Assembly: GCA_965248395.1 (NCBI GenBank)
Contig: OZ252103.1
Span: 1,240,001 to 1,304,000, forward strand
DNA from: JAAXHH01 sp965248395
GTDB lineage: Bacteria; JAAXHH01
Direction of reading: 5' to 3'
Length of the DNA stretch: 64,000 nt
A model generated the notes under the pieces. The model saw nothing but the letters and a program-made list of their open reading frames with translations, searched no databases and had not been told where the DNA came from. Shown in pieces: positions 26,090 through 33,823 of the stretch; positions within the stretch are counted from its first letter, which is position 1, and each line of letters opens with the position of its first letter. The translations under genes and the position numbers were made by a program.

Positions 26090-26117
26090 ATTATAGCCGG
26101 AAGAAGGGTTCTGTCAA
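26090..26117 (-). promoter_or_regulatory. Consensus sigma70 promoter of the ROK-tal-gnd-rpe operon
   Basis: On the minus strand, TTGACA (26117-26112) and TATAAT (26095-26090) both match consensus perfectly with a 16-base spacer. Transcription would start near 26083, about 60 bases before the ROK ATG. It is the best promoter match I noticed in the window. Confidence 0.75.
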
Positions 26118-26297
26118 CTGCTTTCACCGGACTTCAGGAGCGTGCCGGCGGGCCAAAAAGTGATTGACAACGACGATGGGTCACGGTCATTTTGGGGGTG
26201 TCCTGAGTGCGTCCTTGAGAAACCTTCGGCCATGGACTGGAGCGCGTGGTTTAGCAGCGGGAAACCGGCCCGCGCCAATACGGGAGGAAGACGGCAC

Positions 26298-26798
26298 ATG
26301 ATGCTAGATACAAAACTATTGTGGATGTGGCTGCATATCCTGGGTGTCGTACTGTGGGCAGGAGGTTTCTTCTACGTCCTGATCGCGCTCACACCGGTAC
26401 TCCGGTCAGGCAGGGCCTCGGAGGAACGCGTGGAAATCATGCGTAGGACAGGTACCAAATTCCGACGAGTTTCCTGGATGGCGATCATCATCCTTACCGT
26501 AAGCGGTTCATTCAGTCTGTATAACCGAATCATGGAGGGACTGGCCGCGCGCGCGATGTCGATCCAGCCGGAGCTTTACCCACTGCTGCCCCCGGGTTAC
26601 GAAGCCATCATGACCGTCAAGCTCCTGATCGTAATAGCGCTTATCGTTCACCACGCGGTCAGGCTACTGGAACCCCGCGTTCTGGAAGATGGCAGCATCG
26701 GATTCAAATCCCGGGCTTCGGGCATCGTGGGCGCCGTGCTTTTTGCCGCGGCGGTGCTGCTGGGCCTGGTCCTGCTCACCTTGAACGTTTCCGTCTGA
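26298..26798 (+). CDS. CopD-like membrane protein
   Basis: 166 residues from the first of two adjacent ATG codons; GGGAGGAAG is 12 bases upstream of it. Four hydrophobic segments are visible, with histidines inside or near them (LWMWLHILG in the first, LIVHHAVRLL in the third). This layout resembles the CopD/copper export domain family and other small heme- or copper-binding membrane proteins. It is followed by heme O synthase and a DUF420 protein, so a role in copper or heme supply for a terminal oxidase is a reasonable guess. The exact family is uncertain. Confidence 0.6.
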   Translation: MMLDTKLLWMWLHILGVVLWAGGFFYVLIALTPVLRSGRASEERVEIMRRTGTKFRRVSWMAIIILTVSGSFSLYNRIMEGLAARAMSIQPELYPLLPPGYEAIMTVKLLIVIALIVHHAVRLLEPRVLEDGSIGFKSRASGIVGAVLFAAAVLLGLVLLTLNVSV

Positions 26799-26926
26799 TC
26801 CTGCGACCAGACTGGTCTACCCGGTAAGCTGCGAAACAGGAGATCGGACCGGCACGGTAACCATATCCGCCTCGCTGCCACACGAAAACGATATTTCGGC
26901 AAGCCTGAGGCCCAGGGGTCCTGTCC

Positions 26927-27772
26927 ATGAAGGACTTCATCGCGTTAACCAAGCCCGGCCTGGTCATCATGCTGGTGCTTACCACCTGTGTCGGGTTCTA
27001 TCTGGGGACCGACGGGCCGGTGGACTGGCTGCTGTTGTTGCATACGCTGGCTGGAACCACCCTGGCGGCCGGCGGCACGCTCGCCCTCAACCAGTTCATG
27101 GAACGAGACCGGGACGCCTTGATGCAAAGGACCCGGAAACGTCCTCTCCCCGCTGGAAAGTTGCGACCCGCCCAGGCGCTCTGGTTCGGCGTGAGCATCA
27201 CGGTGGCCGGACTGCTCTACCTGGCGCTGGTGGTCAACGTGCTGAGCAGCATGGTCACCGCGGCGATCACCGTCACCTACCTGTTTCTCTACACCCCTCT
27301 CAAGCACCGAACCACGTTGTCGACCGTATTCGGCGCCGTCCCCGGAGCGTTGCCTCCAGTGACCGGATGGGCGGCGGCCCGAAACGAACTGGGGTTGGAA
27401 GCAGGCGTTTTGTTCGCCATCCTCTTTCTCTGGCAGATGCCCCATGCCCTCGCGCTGGCCTGGCTATTCCGCGAAGATTACGCTCGCGGCGGATTTCAGC
27501 TGTTGCCCGCCGTGGATCCCGACGGCCGTTTCACGAGCGTGCAGATCCTGATCAACTGCCTGGCTTTGACCGCCTTCAGTCTTGTCCCGACCATTCTCGG
27601 CATCGCCGGGGTCCTGTATTTCTACACGGCCCTTGCAGCCGGACTGGGACTGCTCGCTTTCGCCATCCACCTGACCGTGACCCGGACCCAGGCGTCGGCG
27701 CGGAACTTGTTTTTTGCGTCCCTTGTGTTTCTGCTGGTTCAGTTTTCGGTGATGGCCTACGACAAGGTTTGA
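26927..27772 (+). CDS. ctaB: Protoheme IX farnesyltransferase (heme O synthase)
   Basis: 281 residues, a UbiA-type prenyltransferase with about eight or nine membrane segments. The key polar motif NQFMERDRDALMQRTRKRPL (Asn and three Asp positions binding Mg-diphosphate) is present, as are TTCVGFYLG and YTPLKHRTTLST. It attaches a farnesyl group to heme B, giving heme O for heme-copper oxidases. C-terminal half has FLWQMPHALALAWLFREDY, conserved in CtaB/CyoE. Neighbours are a CopD-like and a DUF420 gene, both linked with oxidase assembly; no oxidase subunit is in the window. Confidence 0.94.
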   Translation: MKDFIALTKPGLVIMLVLTTCVGFYLGTDGPVDWLLLLHTLAGTTLAAGGTLALNQFMERDRDALMQRTRKRPLPAGKLRPAQALWFGVSITVAGLLYLALVVNVLSSMVTAAITVTYLFLYTPLKHRTTLSTVFGAVPGALPPVTGWAAARNELGLEAGVLFAILFLWQMPHALALAWLFREDYARGGFQLLPAVDPDGRFTSVQILINCLALTAFSLVPTILGIAGVLYFYTALAAGLGLLAFAIHLTVTRTQASARNLFFASLVFLLVQFSVMAYDKV

Positions 27773-27932
27773 GTCCGTGATGAAATTGCACCGGGACCTG
27801 CTGCCGTAACGAAGTTCTGTCGCTTGGACGTAAGGATGATTCGACATGCGGTCGCTACTACGTGCAATTGCTACGACGCGCGGTCGCCAATGGTTTTAGA
27901 CACGGAATCACTCTTGGGGAGAACCCGCTGAC

Positions 27933-28355
27933 ATGTTGGAGATCTCCGATCTGCCCCTGGTGAACGCCTGCCTGAACACGACCAGTGCAACGTTCCTGGT
28001 TGCGGGTTATTTAAACATCAGGAAACGCAGGATTGCCGCACACAGGATCTGCATGTTGGGCGCGGTCGCGGCGTCGACCCTGTTCCTGGCGACCTACCTG
28101 GTTTACCACTACAACCACGGCAGCACGCCCTTCACCGGCGAGGGTTGGACGCGCTACGTCTATTTCACCATTCTCATCAGCCACACGATCCTGGCGACGG
28201 CCATCGTACCGATGGTCGTGCTGACTCTGCGCCACGCGCTGAAAGGCCAGTTCGAGCGTCACGCACCCCTGGCCAGGTGGACCCTGCCGACCTGGCTGTA
28301 CGTGTCCGTTACCGGCGTGCTGGTGTACCTGATGCTGTACCACTGGCAGGGATAG
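27933..28355 (+). CDS. DUF420 membrane protein (CtaM/YozB-like)
   Basis: 140 residues with four hydrophobic segments. The family markers are PLVNACLNTTSATFLVAGY near the start, HRICMLGA, and conserved histidines in YLVYHYNHG and ISHTILATAIVP. In Bacillus and Staphylococcus the homologue CtaM is needed for assembly of aa3-type oxidase. GGGGAG precedes the ATG. It lies 160 bases after ctaB and 8 bases before the ECF S component, which it may be transcribed with. Confidence 0.82.
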   Translation: MLEISDLPLVNACLNTTSATFLVAGYLNIRKRRIAAHRICMLGAVAASTLFLATYLVYHYNHGSTPFTGEGWTRYVYFTILISHTILATAIVPMVVLTLRHALKGQFERHAPLARWTLPTWLYVSVTGVLVYLMLYHWQG

Positions 28356-28363
28356 GTTACCCG

Positions 28364-28900
28364 ATGGCTTCCGTGACCGTTCGGAACATTACGTTGACCG
28401 CACTCGCAATCGCGTTGACAACCCTGGCGACGCTGATCATCCGAATCCCCAATCCGGCCACGCAGGGATACATCAATCTCGGGGACGCGATGCTGCTCAC
28501 CATCGCACTTGTCTTCGGCTGGCGCATCGGCGGCCTGGCCGGCGGCGTCGGTTCCGCCCTGGCCGACGCCCTGGGCGGTTACTTTTTATGGTCGCCCTGG
28601 ACTTTACTCATCAAGGGGATCGAGGGAATACTGGTGGGACGGATCGCGGCATGGGGAGGACGTGACGGTACCAGGTCGCGTAAGGTCACGGCGGTCGCCG
28701 CCGTTGTAGCGGGCGGCGCATGGATGGTAACCGGGTACTACCTGGCCGGCTCGGTGGTCTTCGGCGCCATCGCCGCGCTGACGGAGATCCCGGGCAATCT
28801 GATACAGGCCGGTGTGGCGGTGGTGGTGGCACTGCCCCTGTCCGCCATTTTGAGAAACGCCTTGCAACGGAGCGATTATGGACCTCACGCACATCGATGA
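28364..28900 (+). CDS. ECF transporter S component
   Basis: 178 residues from ATG 28364, eight bases after the DUF420 stop. Several hydrophobic helices, with the hallmark NLGDAMLLTIALVFGWRIGG and the following GSALADALGGYF, common to small-molecule-binding S components of energy-coupling-factor importers. The segment LIKGIEGILVGRIA is also typical. S components bind one vitamin or related compound; which one is not evident. The C-terminus overlaps moaC by 23 bases, so the two are coupled. The only ECF ATPase in the window is 18 kb away, and no T component was found. Confidence 0.78.
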   Translation: MASVTVRNITLTALAIALTTLATLIIRIPNPATQGYINLGDAMLLTIALVFGWRIGGLAGGVGSALADALGGYFLWSPWTLLIKGIEGILVGRIAAWGGRDGTRSRKVTAVAAVVAGGAWMVTGYYLAGSVVFGAIAALTEIPGNLIQAGVAVVVALPLSAILRNALQRSDYGPHAHR

Positions 28901-29369
28901 TAAGGGAAACGTCCGCATGGTGGACGTGACGGATAAACCGGTTACGGACAGGCGGGCAGTGGCCTACGGAGAAGTGAAGGCCGCGCCCGAAACGATCCGG
29001 AAGATCTCCGCGGACGAGATGGGCAAGGGCGACGTGCTGACCACGGCGAAAATCGCGGGCATCTCGGCGGCCAAGCGAACGGGCAACCTCATCCCCATGT
29101 GCCATCCCATCCCGTTGACCCACGTGGAAATCGACCTCACCCTGAACGAGGACGAGGGCAGGATCGGTATCCTTGCCGCGGCCGTGGCATCCAGTAAGAC
29201 CGGCGTGGAAATGGAGGCCTTGACAGCTGTTTCCGTGGCCGCCCTGACCATCTACGACATGTGCAAGGCCGTTGATCGGACCATGGAAATCGCCTCCATC
29301 CTGCTGGTGGAAAAGCAAGGCGGCAAGTCCGGCACGTTCAAGAGACCCGGCTGGACGTATCCGGGGTAG
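28878..29369 (+). CDS. moaC: MoaC, cyclic pyranopterin monophosphate synthase
   Basis: 163 residues. MVDVTDKPVTDRRAVAYG at the N-terminus, then LIPMCHPIPLTHVEIDL, GVEMEALTAVSVAALTIYDM and a KQGGKSG segment near the end, covering the conserved active-site positions. It converts the MoaA product into cyclic pyranopterin, an early step of molybdenum cofactor synthesis. No other moa, moe or molybdate transport gene lies nearby. The start lies within the S-component gene. Confidence 0.95.
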   Translation: MDLTHIDDKGNVRMVDVTDKPVTDRRAVAYGEVKAAPETIRKISADEMGKGDVLTTAKIAGISAAKRTGNLIPMCHPIPLTHVEIDLTLNEDEGRIGILAAAVASSKTGVEMEALTAVSVAALTIYDMCKAVDRTMEIASILLVEKQGGKSGTFKRPGWTYPG

Positions 29370-29453
29370 TTGTTGATTCTTCCAGTTAGCAGGACACACT
29401 AGTCGATTACTATACCGCTTGTTGTCTTTGTTCCCGAGTTTCGAGGCCCAAGC

Positions 29454-29849
29454 CTACGACATCTTTAACTCCGGGAAATAGGTGGTATAGAAACTACGAT
29501 CCCGCGAGAGAAACACGTCTGCGGAAAACAGTGCATGAGACCCAATGAGGAAGTCGGTAATGATCCGATTTCTCGGCCCGCCTGCCCGGCGAAATCGTAG
29601 CCAGCGCGACCCCGCTTCGTAGGCAATATCCGTATCGATAGATGACAATCTTATGCCTAATTCTCGTAATACACCGTCGAGAGTCGTTCGATCATTGAAG
29701 GCCGGAACAAGTTCAGCGTACACCACATCGCACACAATAACGGCTCCCCGATCATATGCTATTCGAAGAGCCTCCAAAGAACCAGGGCCGTGACGGTCGT
29801 CAGGCAGGCAAACGTCTAGCATGACACTGGTGTCAACTGCTGTAATCAT
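29454..29849 (-). CDS. vapC: VapC-like PIN-domain toxin
   Basis: 131 residues of the PIN ribonuclease fold. The acidic catalytic positions are intact: Asp6 in AVDTSVMLD, Glu46 in YAELVPAF, Asp99 in ITDFLIGSHAL and Asp117 in LSRDRSFY. VapC toxins cleave RNAs, often initiator tRNA or rRNA, when free of antitoxin. The ATG overlaps the vapB stop by four bases (ATGA). This and the paired AbrB-type antitoxin make a complete module. Target unknown. Confidence 0.88.
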   Translation of the reverse strand: MITAVDTSVMLDVCLPDDRHGPGSLEALRIAYDRGAVIVCDVVYAELVPAFNDRTTLDGVLRELGIRLSSIDTDIAYEAGSRWLRFRRAGGPRNRIITDFLIGSHALFSADVFLSRDRSFYTTYFPELKMS

Positions 29850-30061
29850 CTTCCCCGTATCTCCTCGATGTACTGGTCGGTGTCTCCTCCACCGCCCAGA
29901 ATGCCGTATATCCTATCGACCGGGTGTTGAGCTGTCGCCCTTTTCCGAATCAGCAGACCATTCTCCGTCGGCGTGATTTCAACCTCGACATCACGATGCA
30001 TTCCGAAACGATCTCTAAGCCGTTTCGGAATGGTAATCTGTCCTCTTTCGGATATTTTCAT
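29846..30061 (-). CDS. vapB: AbrB/SpoVT-type antitoxin (VapB)
   Basis: 71 residues. The N-terminal half is a swapped-hairpin AbrB DNA-binding domain: ISERGQITIPKRLRDRFGM then VEVEITPTENGLLIRKR. The C-terminal tail, TDQYIEEIRGR, should contact the toxin. It normally represses its own operon together with VapC. GGAGG lies 6 bases before the ATG, and a promoter plus an inverted repeat lie just upstream. Confidence 0.88.
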   Translation of the reverse strand: MKISERGQITIPKRLRDRFGMHRDVEVEITPTENGLLIRKRATAQHPVDRIYGILGGGGDTDQYIEEIRGR

Positions 30062-30070
30062 ATTTCCTCC

Positions 30071-30099
30071 ATATGAATTTCCTATTTATTTATTCATAT
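30071..30099. promoter_or_regulatory. Inverted repeat, probable vapBC operator
   Basis: ATATGAAT (30071-30078) and ATTCATAT (30092-30099) form a perfect 8-bp inverted repeat around 13 bases. It lies between the vapB -10 region and the ribosome site, where an autorepressor would bind. The arms contain TGAAT/ATTCA, also the half-sites of ARG boxes. Confidence 0.55.
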
Positions 30100-30103
30100 T
30101 CGG

Positions 30104-30132
30104 ATAGTACCCGTAACCTTGATGCTTGTCAA
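30104..30132 (-). promoter_or_regulatory. Promoter of vapBC
   Basis: On the minus strand, TTGACA (30132-30127) and TACTAT (30109-30104) are separated by 17 bases. The inverted repeat 30071-30099 follows immediately. Confidence 0.65.
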
Positions 30133-30155
30133 GTACACCAGTCGAAGATTTCAAC

Positions 30156-30183
30156 AAAAGACCGACACTGTTCGGTCTTTTTT
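30156..30183. terminator. Terminator-like hairpin between divergent vapBC and argR promoters
   Basis: AAAAGACCGA (30156-30165) and TCGGTCTTTT (30172-30181) pair perfectly over 10 bp around a 6-base loop, with T residues on both strands. No plus-strand gene precedes it for 790 bases, so it may insulate the two divergent units or end the read-through from moaC. Confidence 0.7.
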
Positions 30184-30184
30184 C

Positions 30185-30212
30185 TTGACGTGTTGTGATT
30201 TGTCCATATATT
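30185..30212 (+). promoter_or_regulatory. Promoter of the argR-argCBDH cluster
   Basis: TTGACG (30185-30190, 5 of 6) and TATATT (30207-30212, 5 of 6) with a 16-base spacer. Transcription would start near 30219, directly before the ARG-box-like pair. Confidence 0.6.
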
Positions 30213-30223
30213 GAAATGCGGTG

Positions 30224-30261
30224 ATTGGAATATTTATTCCACTAAAAGTATATTTATTCAC
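30224..30261. promoter_or_regulatory. Two ARG-box-like operators upstream of argR
   Basis: GAATATTTATTC (30228-30239) is a near-perfect palindrome matching the ArgR box core. A second copy, GTATATTTATTC, begins exactly 20 bases later (30248-30259) with its right half intact. The pairing of two boxes about two helical turns apart is the normal arrangement for ArgR hexamers. They lie just downstream of the promoter, so ArgR probably represses its own cluster in response to arginine. Confidence 0.65.
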
Positions 30262-30281
30262 GAGAAATCATATTGAACACC

Positions 30282-30761
30282 ATGAACGCCAAGCACCAGC
30301 GCCAGGGAAGGATACGATCGCTCATCGAGAGAGGGCATTTCCATACCCACAAGGAGGTCATCGCGGCCCTGCACACGGAAGGCATTGCCGTCAACCAGGG
30401 AACGCTGTCCAAGGACTTCAAGGAACTGCACGTGATCAAGACGCGTTTGGCCGACGGCCGCTACAAGTACGTGATGCCGCGGTACTATTCCCTGGAAACA
30501 CAGGACGAACTGATCGAGCGCGAGATCCGGGATTTCGTCGTCAGTGCGGACGACGCGATGCACCAGGTCGTTCTGAAGACCTCCGCCGGACATGCGTCAG
30601 GGGTGTGCGAGGCGATTGACCAGGCGGAATGGCCGGAGATCGTAGGCAGCGTCGCCGGCGAGAATACAATCCTTCTGATCACCAAGTCTACGGCCCAGGC
30701 CAGGGAAACGCTGAAACGCGTCAAGCGCATCATGAAGGAAAAGAGGAAAGCAGATGATTAA
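30282..30761 (+). CDS. argR: ArgR, arginine repressor
   Basis: 159 residues from ATG 30282; TTG 30273 would add three residues. The N-terminal winged helix has QGRIRSLIERGHFHTHKEV and NQGTLSKDFKELHVIKTR, matching the ArgR recognition helix (usual form QATVSRDIKEL). The C-terminal domain, which binds arginine and forms hexamers, has VVLKTSAGHASGVCEAID and GSVAGENTILLITKS. Arginine-loaded ArgR represses biosynthesis. It heads the arg genes and overlaps argC by eight bases, with paired operator-like sites upstream. Confidence 0.93.
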   Translation: MNAKHQRQGRIRSLIERGHFHTHKEVIAALHTEGIAVNQGTLSKDFKELHVIKTRLADGRYKYVMPRYYSLETQDELIEREIRDFVVSADDAMHQVVLKTSAGHASGVCEAIDQAEWPEIVGSVAGENTILLITKSTAQARETLKRVKRIMKEKRKADD

Positions 30762-31773
30762 ACTGGGCATTATCGGTGCGACGGGATACACCGGCATGGA
30801 ACTTTACCGGCTGGCGTCGCGCCATCCCGGCATCGAAGTCGTTTTCGCTACATCGAAGCAGTACACGGGTCAGAACCTCGGCGAGGTGTTTCCACGGATC
30901 GATCCCGACAGGGACATCACCTTGAGATCCCTGGATGACATCGCCGAAGAGCCGGCCGACGTGGTCTGCTTCTGTACGCCGGACGGCATAGCCATGGAAC
31001 GGGTCGGCGCCTTCCTGGATCGAGGCGTACGCGTCGTGGACGTGAGTTCCGATTTCCGGTTCGACGATCCCGATGTGTATACGTCGTGGTACAAGCGTCC
31101 GCACACGGCGCCGGCGCTGCTCGATTCCGCGGTGTACGGAATCCCTGAATTGAACAGGGATCGCATCCGGACTGCAGATCTCGTGGGCAATCCAGGCTGT
31201 TATCCCACAGGCGTGATTCTCGGACTGGCCCCGCTGCTGGAAGAGGGCGTGATAGACGCCGGACAGATCATCGTCGACGCCAAGTCGGGCGTCAGCGGCG
31301 CCGGCCGGGGTCTGAAACTGCGCAATCTCTACGTGGAGGTGAACGACAGCATCACGCCGTACAACATCGGCCATACCCATCGCCACGTGGGTGAAATCGA
31401 ACAGGAGCTGTCCAGGCTGACCGACGAGCATCCCTACGTCGTCTTTTCACCCCACCTGACCCCCATGAGCCGCGGCATTCTGGCGACCACGTACGTTCGG
31501 TTGAAGAATGGCGCGACCAATGGGGACCTGGCAGCCCTTTACGAGAAGCGTTATGACGGAGAACCCTTTATCCGGCTGTCCCATTCGGGATATCCCGAGA
31601 CGCGCTTCGTAACCTGGACGAACTACTGCGACCTGCGCGTCGACCGGGTCGATGGCTCGGACCTGGCTATCGTTACGTCCGCCATCGACAACCTGGTCAA
31701 GGGCGCCGCCGGGCAGGCATTGCAGAACGTCAATGTCATGTGCGGCTGGGATGAAACGACAGGATTACTTTAG
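30754..31773 (+). CDS. argC: N-acetyl-gamma-glutamyl-phosphate reductase
   Basis: 339 residues. N-terminal GIIGATGYTGMELYRL binds NADP. The catalytic Cys149 is in VGNPGCYPTGVILG, and VDAKSGVSGAGRG plus FSPHLTPMSRGIL are conserved family blocks. It reduces acetylglutamyl phosphate to the semialdehyde, the third step of arginine synthesis. The start overlaps argR by eight bases; argB follows after 27. Confidence 0.95.
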   Translation: MIKLGIIGATGYTGMELYRLASRHPGIEVVFATSKQYTGQNLGEVFPRIDPDRDITLRSLDDIAEEPADVVCFCTPDGIAMERVGAFLDRGVRVVDVSSDFRFDDPDVYTSWYKRPHTAPALLDSAVYGIPELNRDRIRTADLVGNPGCYPTGVILGLAPLLEEGVIDAGQIIVDAKSGVSGAGRGLKLRNLYVEVNDSITPYNIGHTHRHVGEIEQELSRLTDEHPYVVFSPHLTPMSRGILATTYVRLKNGATNGDLAALYEKRYDGEPFIRLSHSGYPETRFVTWTNYCDLRVDRVDGSDLAIVTSAIDNLVKGAAGQALQNVNVMCGWDETTGLL

Positions 31774-31800
31774 GGTAGGCATCGAAAGAAAAGATTCAAC

Positions 31801-32604
31801 ATGAACGGACTGACAATGGATCGAAGCATCGTGGTGAAACTGGGCGGCGCGACGATTGAACAGGACGGCGTGATCGAAGAGCTGGCCGCCGACCTGCTGG
31901 ACATGCCGTCCGTGTTCCCTATCATAGTCCATGGCGGCGGTTCTGAGATCGGCCGTTACCTGGAGTTGCTCGGCAAGGAATTTACCTTCGTGGAGGGACT
32001 ACGGGTAACGGATGCCGACATGGTCGAGGTAGTGGAAATGGTCCTTTCCGGTAAGGTGAACAAGCAACTGGTTTCCCGTTTCCAACATTGCGGCATTAAC
32101 GCCCTTGGGGTGAGCGGCAAGGATATGGGACTGCTGAGGGCGGAACGGTATCAGAAAAACGGAAACGACATCGGTTTCGTAGGCGAAATCGTCGAAGTGA
32201 ATACCACCCTTTTCGACATCTGTGCCTCGCACCGGGTCACACCGGTAGTGTCTCCCATTTCCGAAGGCGCCAACGGGGAAACCTACAACGTCAACGCGGA
32301 TCACGCCGCGTTGGACATCGCCAGGGCAGTGGCCTGCGACGACGTCGTGTTCATCTCCGACGTGGCGGGCATCTACCGGTCCGACGGCCGGCCCGTGCGC
32401 CGTCTCACCCCGGAACTGGCCGATGCGCTGGTCGAAGCGGGCGAGATCACGGGCGGGATGATTCCCAAGGTCCGCTCCGCCCTCGAATGCCTGTCGTACG
32501 GCGTCCGCCGTGCCCGCATCATCGCGTGGCATGGCCCGGGGACGCTGCTGAAGGAACTGTCATCGGAAAACAGCCTGTATGGTACCGTGGTAACCACTGG
32601 ATGA
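31801..32604 (+). CDS. argB: Acetylglutamate kinase
   Basis: 267 residues of the amino-acid kinase fold. VVKLGGATIEQDG at the N-terminus binds phosphate, HGGGSEIGRYLELLG binds substrate, and FISDVAGIYRSDGRPVRRL and GGMIPKVRSALECL complete the ATP site. It phosphorylates N-acetylglutamate, the second step of arginine synthesis and commonly the feedback-controlled one. The N-terminal helix found in strongly arginine-sensitive forms is short here. ATG 31816 is an alternative start. Part of the argRCBDH run. Confidence 0.93.
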   Translation: MNGLTMDRSIVVKLGGATIEQDGVIEELAADLLDMPSVFPIIVHGGGSEIGRYLELLGKEFTFVEGLRVTDADMVEVVEMVLSGKVNKQLVSRFQHCGINALGVSGKDMGLLRAERYQKNGNDIGFVGEIVEVNTTLFDICASHRVTPVVSPISEGANGETYNVNADHAALDIARAVACDDVVFISDVAGIYRSDGRPVRRLTPELADALVEAGEITGGMIPKVRSALECLSYGVRRARIIAWHGPGTLLKELSSENSLYGTVVTTG

Positions 32605-32615
32605 AAGGAGCATGC

Positions 32616-33809
32616 ATGACTACGGAAGAGATCATCGCCCTGGAGGAAGAGTACATCGCGCCGACTTACGTGCGCCCGCCCGTCGTGTTTGACCGGGGCA
32701 ATGGCGTTTACGTCTACGACCTCGAGGGCAAACGGTATCTCGATTTCCTGGGCGGCATCGCGGTGAACTCACTGGGCCACGGGGTACCCGAGATCATCGG
32801 CGCCGTCGCGCAGCAGACCTCGAAATTGATGCACATCTCCAACCTGTACCACACGGAACCCCACGTGAAACTCGCGAAACTGCTGGTGGAAAACGCCTTC
32901 CCTGCCAGGGTGTTCTTCTGCAACAGCGGGTCGGAGTCCATCGAGGCGGCCATGAAGTTCACCCGCCGGTGGGCGTCTGATTTGGGCGGAGAATCCAAGC
33001 ACGAAATCGTAACGTTCGAAAACGCCTTTCACGGACGTACGTACGGCGCCGTCAGCGCCACGGCCCAGCCAAAGTACCACGAAGGATTCAAACCCATGCT
33101 TCCGGGCATGGTCTATCTGCCGCTTAACGAGATCGAACCTCTCGAAGAGGCGATATCGGAGGAGCGGACCGCGGCCGTAATGGTCGAACCCGTCCAGGGT
33201 GAAGGCGGCGTCAATCCCTCCCAGATCGAATTCCTGGCGCACCTGCGCAAGATCTGCGACGAACGCCGCGTCGCCCTGATATTCGACGAGATTCAATGCG
33301 GACTGTGTCGCACGGGCAAACTCTTCGCCTACCAGCACCACGGCATCGAACCGGACGTCATGACCCTGGCCAAGCCGCTGGCCGGCGGCCTGCCCATCGG
33401 CGCCGTGATGATGAAGCCCCATATCGCCGAGGTCCTCAAGCCGGGCATGCACGGTTCCACCTTCGGGGCGAATCCAGTTGCCTGCCACGTGGCCCACGCC
33501 GTCGTGAGCAAGATGATCGACGAAGGACTGGACCAGCGTGCGCTCGAAATGGGCGGGAAACTGACGGAGGGCTTGAAAGCGCTGGGGCAGAGGCATGAAG
33601 ACATCAAGGATGTCCGCGGCACCGGATTGCTGATCGGCGTGGAATTCGAAGACAAGGTGGACGGCATCGTGTCCGCCTGCCGGGAGTCGGGCCTGATCGT
33701 GGGAACGGCCGGCGAAAAGGTGCTTCGCTGTGCACCGCCCCTGGTCATCGAACAGCAGCACGTGGATGAAGCGCTGGGGATCATCGGCGGAGCGCTGGAC
33801 GCCCGTTGA
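32616..33809 (+). CDS. argD: Acetylornithine aminotransferase
   Basis: 397 residues from ATG 32616, with AAAGGAG six bases upstream; the frame opens earlier inside argB but without a ribosome site. Class III aminotransferase motifs: FLGGIAVNSLGHGVPEI, NSGSESIEAAMK for the phosphate of PLP, Asp224 in LIFDEIQCGL, and Lys253 in TLAKPLAGGLPIGA as the Schiff-base lysine. It transaminates N-acetylglutamate semialdehyde to acetylornithine; homologues can also act in lysine synthesis. Twelve bases separate it from argB. Confidence 0.94.
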   Translation: MTTEEIIALEEEYIAPTYVRPPVVFDRGNGVYVYDLEGKRYLDFLGGIAVNSLGHGVPEIIGAVAQQTSKLMHISNLYHTEPHVKLAKLLVENAFPARVFFCNSGSESIEAAMKFTRRWASDLGGESKHEIVTFENAFHGRTYGAVSATAQPKYHEGFKPMLPGMVYLPLNEIEPLEEAISEERTAAVMVEPVQGEGGVNPSQIEFLAHLRKICDERRVALIFDEIQCGLCRTGKLFAYQHHGIEPDVMTLAKPLAGGLPIGAVMMKPHIAEVLKPGMHGSTFGANPVACHVAHAVVSKMIDEGLDQRALEMGGKLTEGLKALGQRHEDIKDVRGTGLLIGVEFEDKVDGIVSACRESGLIVGTAGEKVLRCAPPLVIEQQHVDEALGIIGGALDAR

Positions 33810-33823
33810 GGAGAGGAAGCGAC

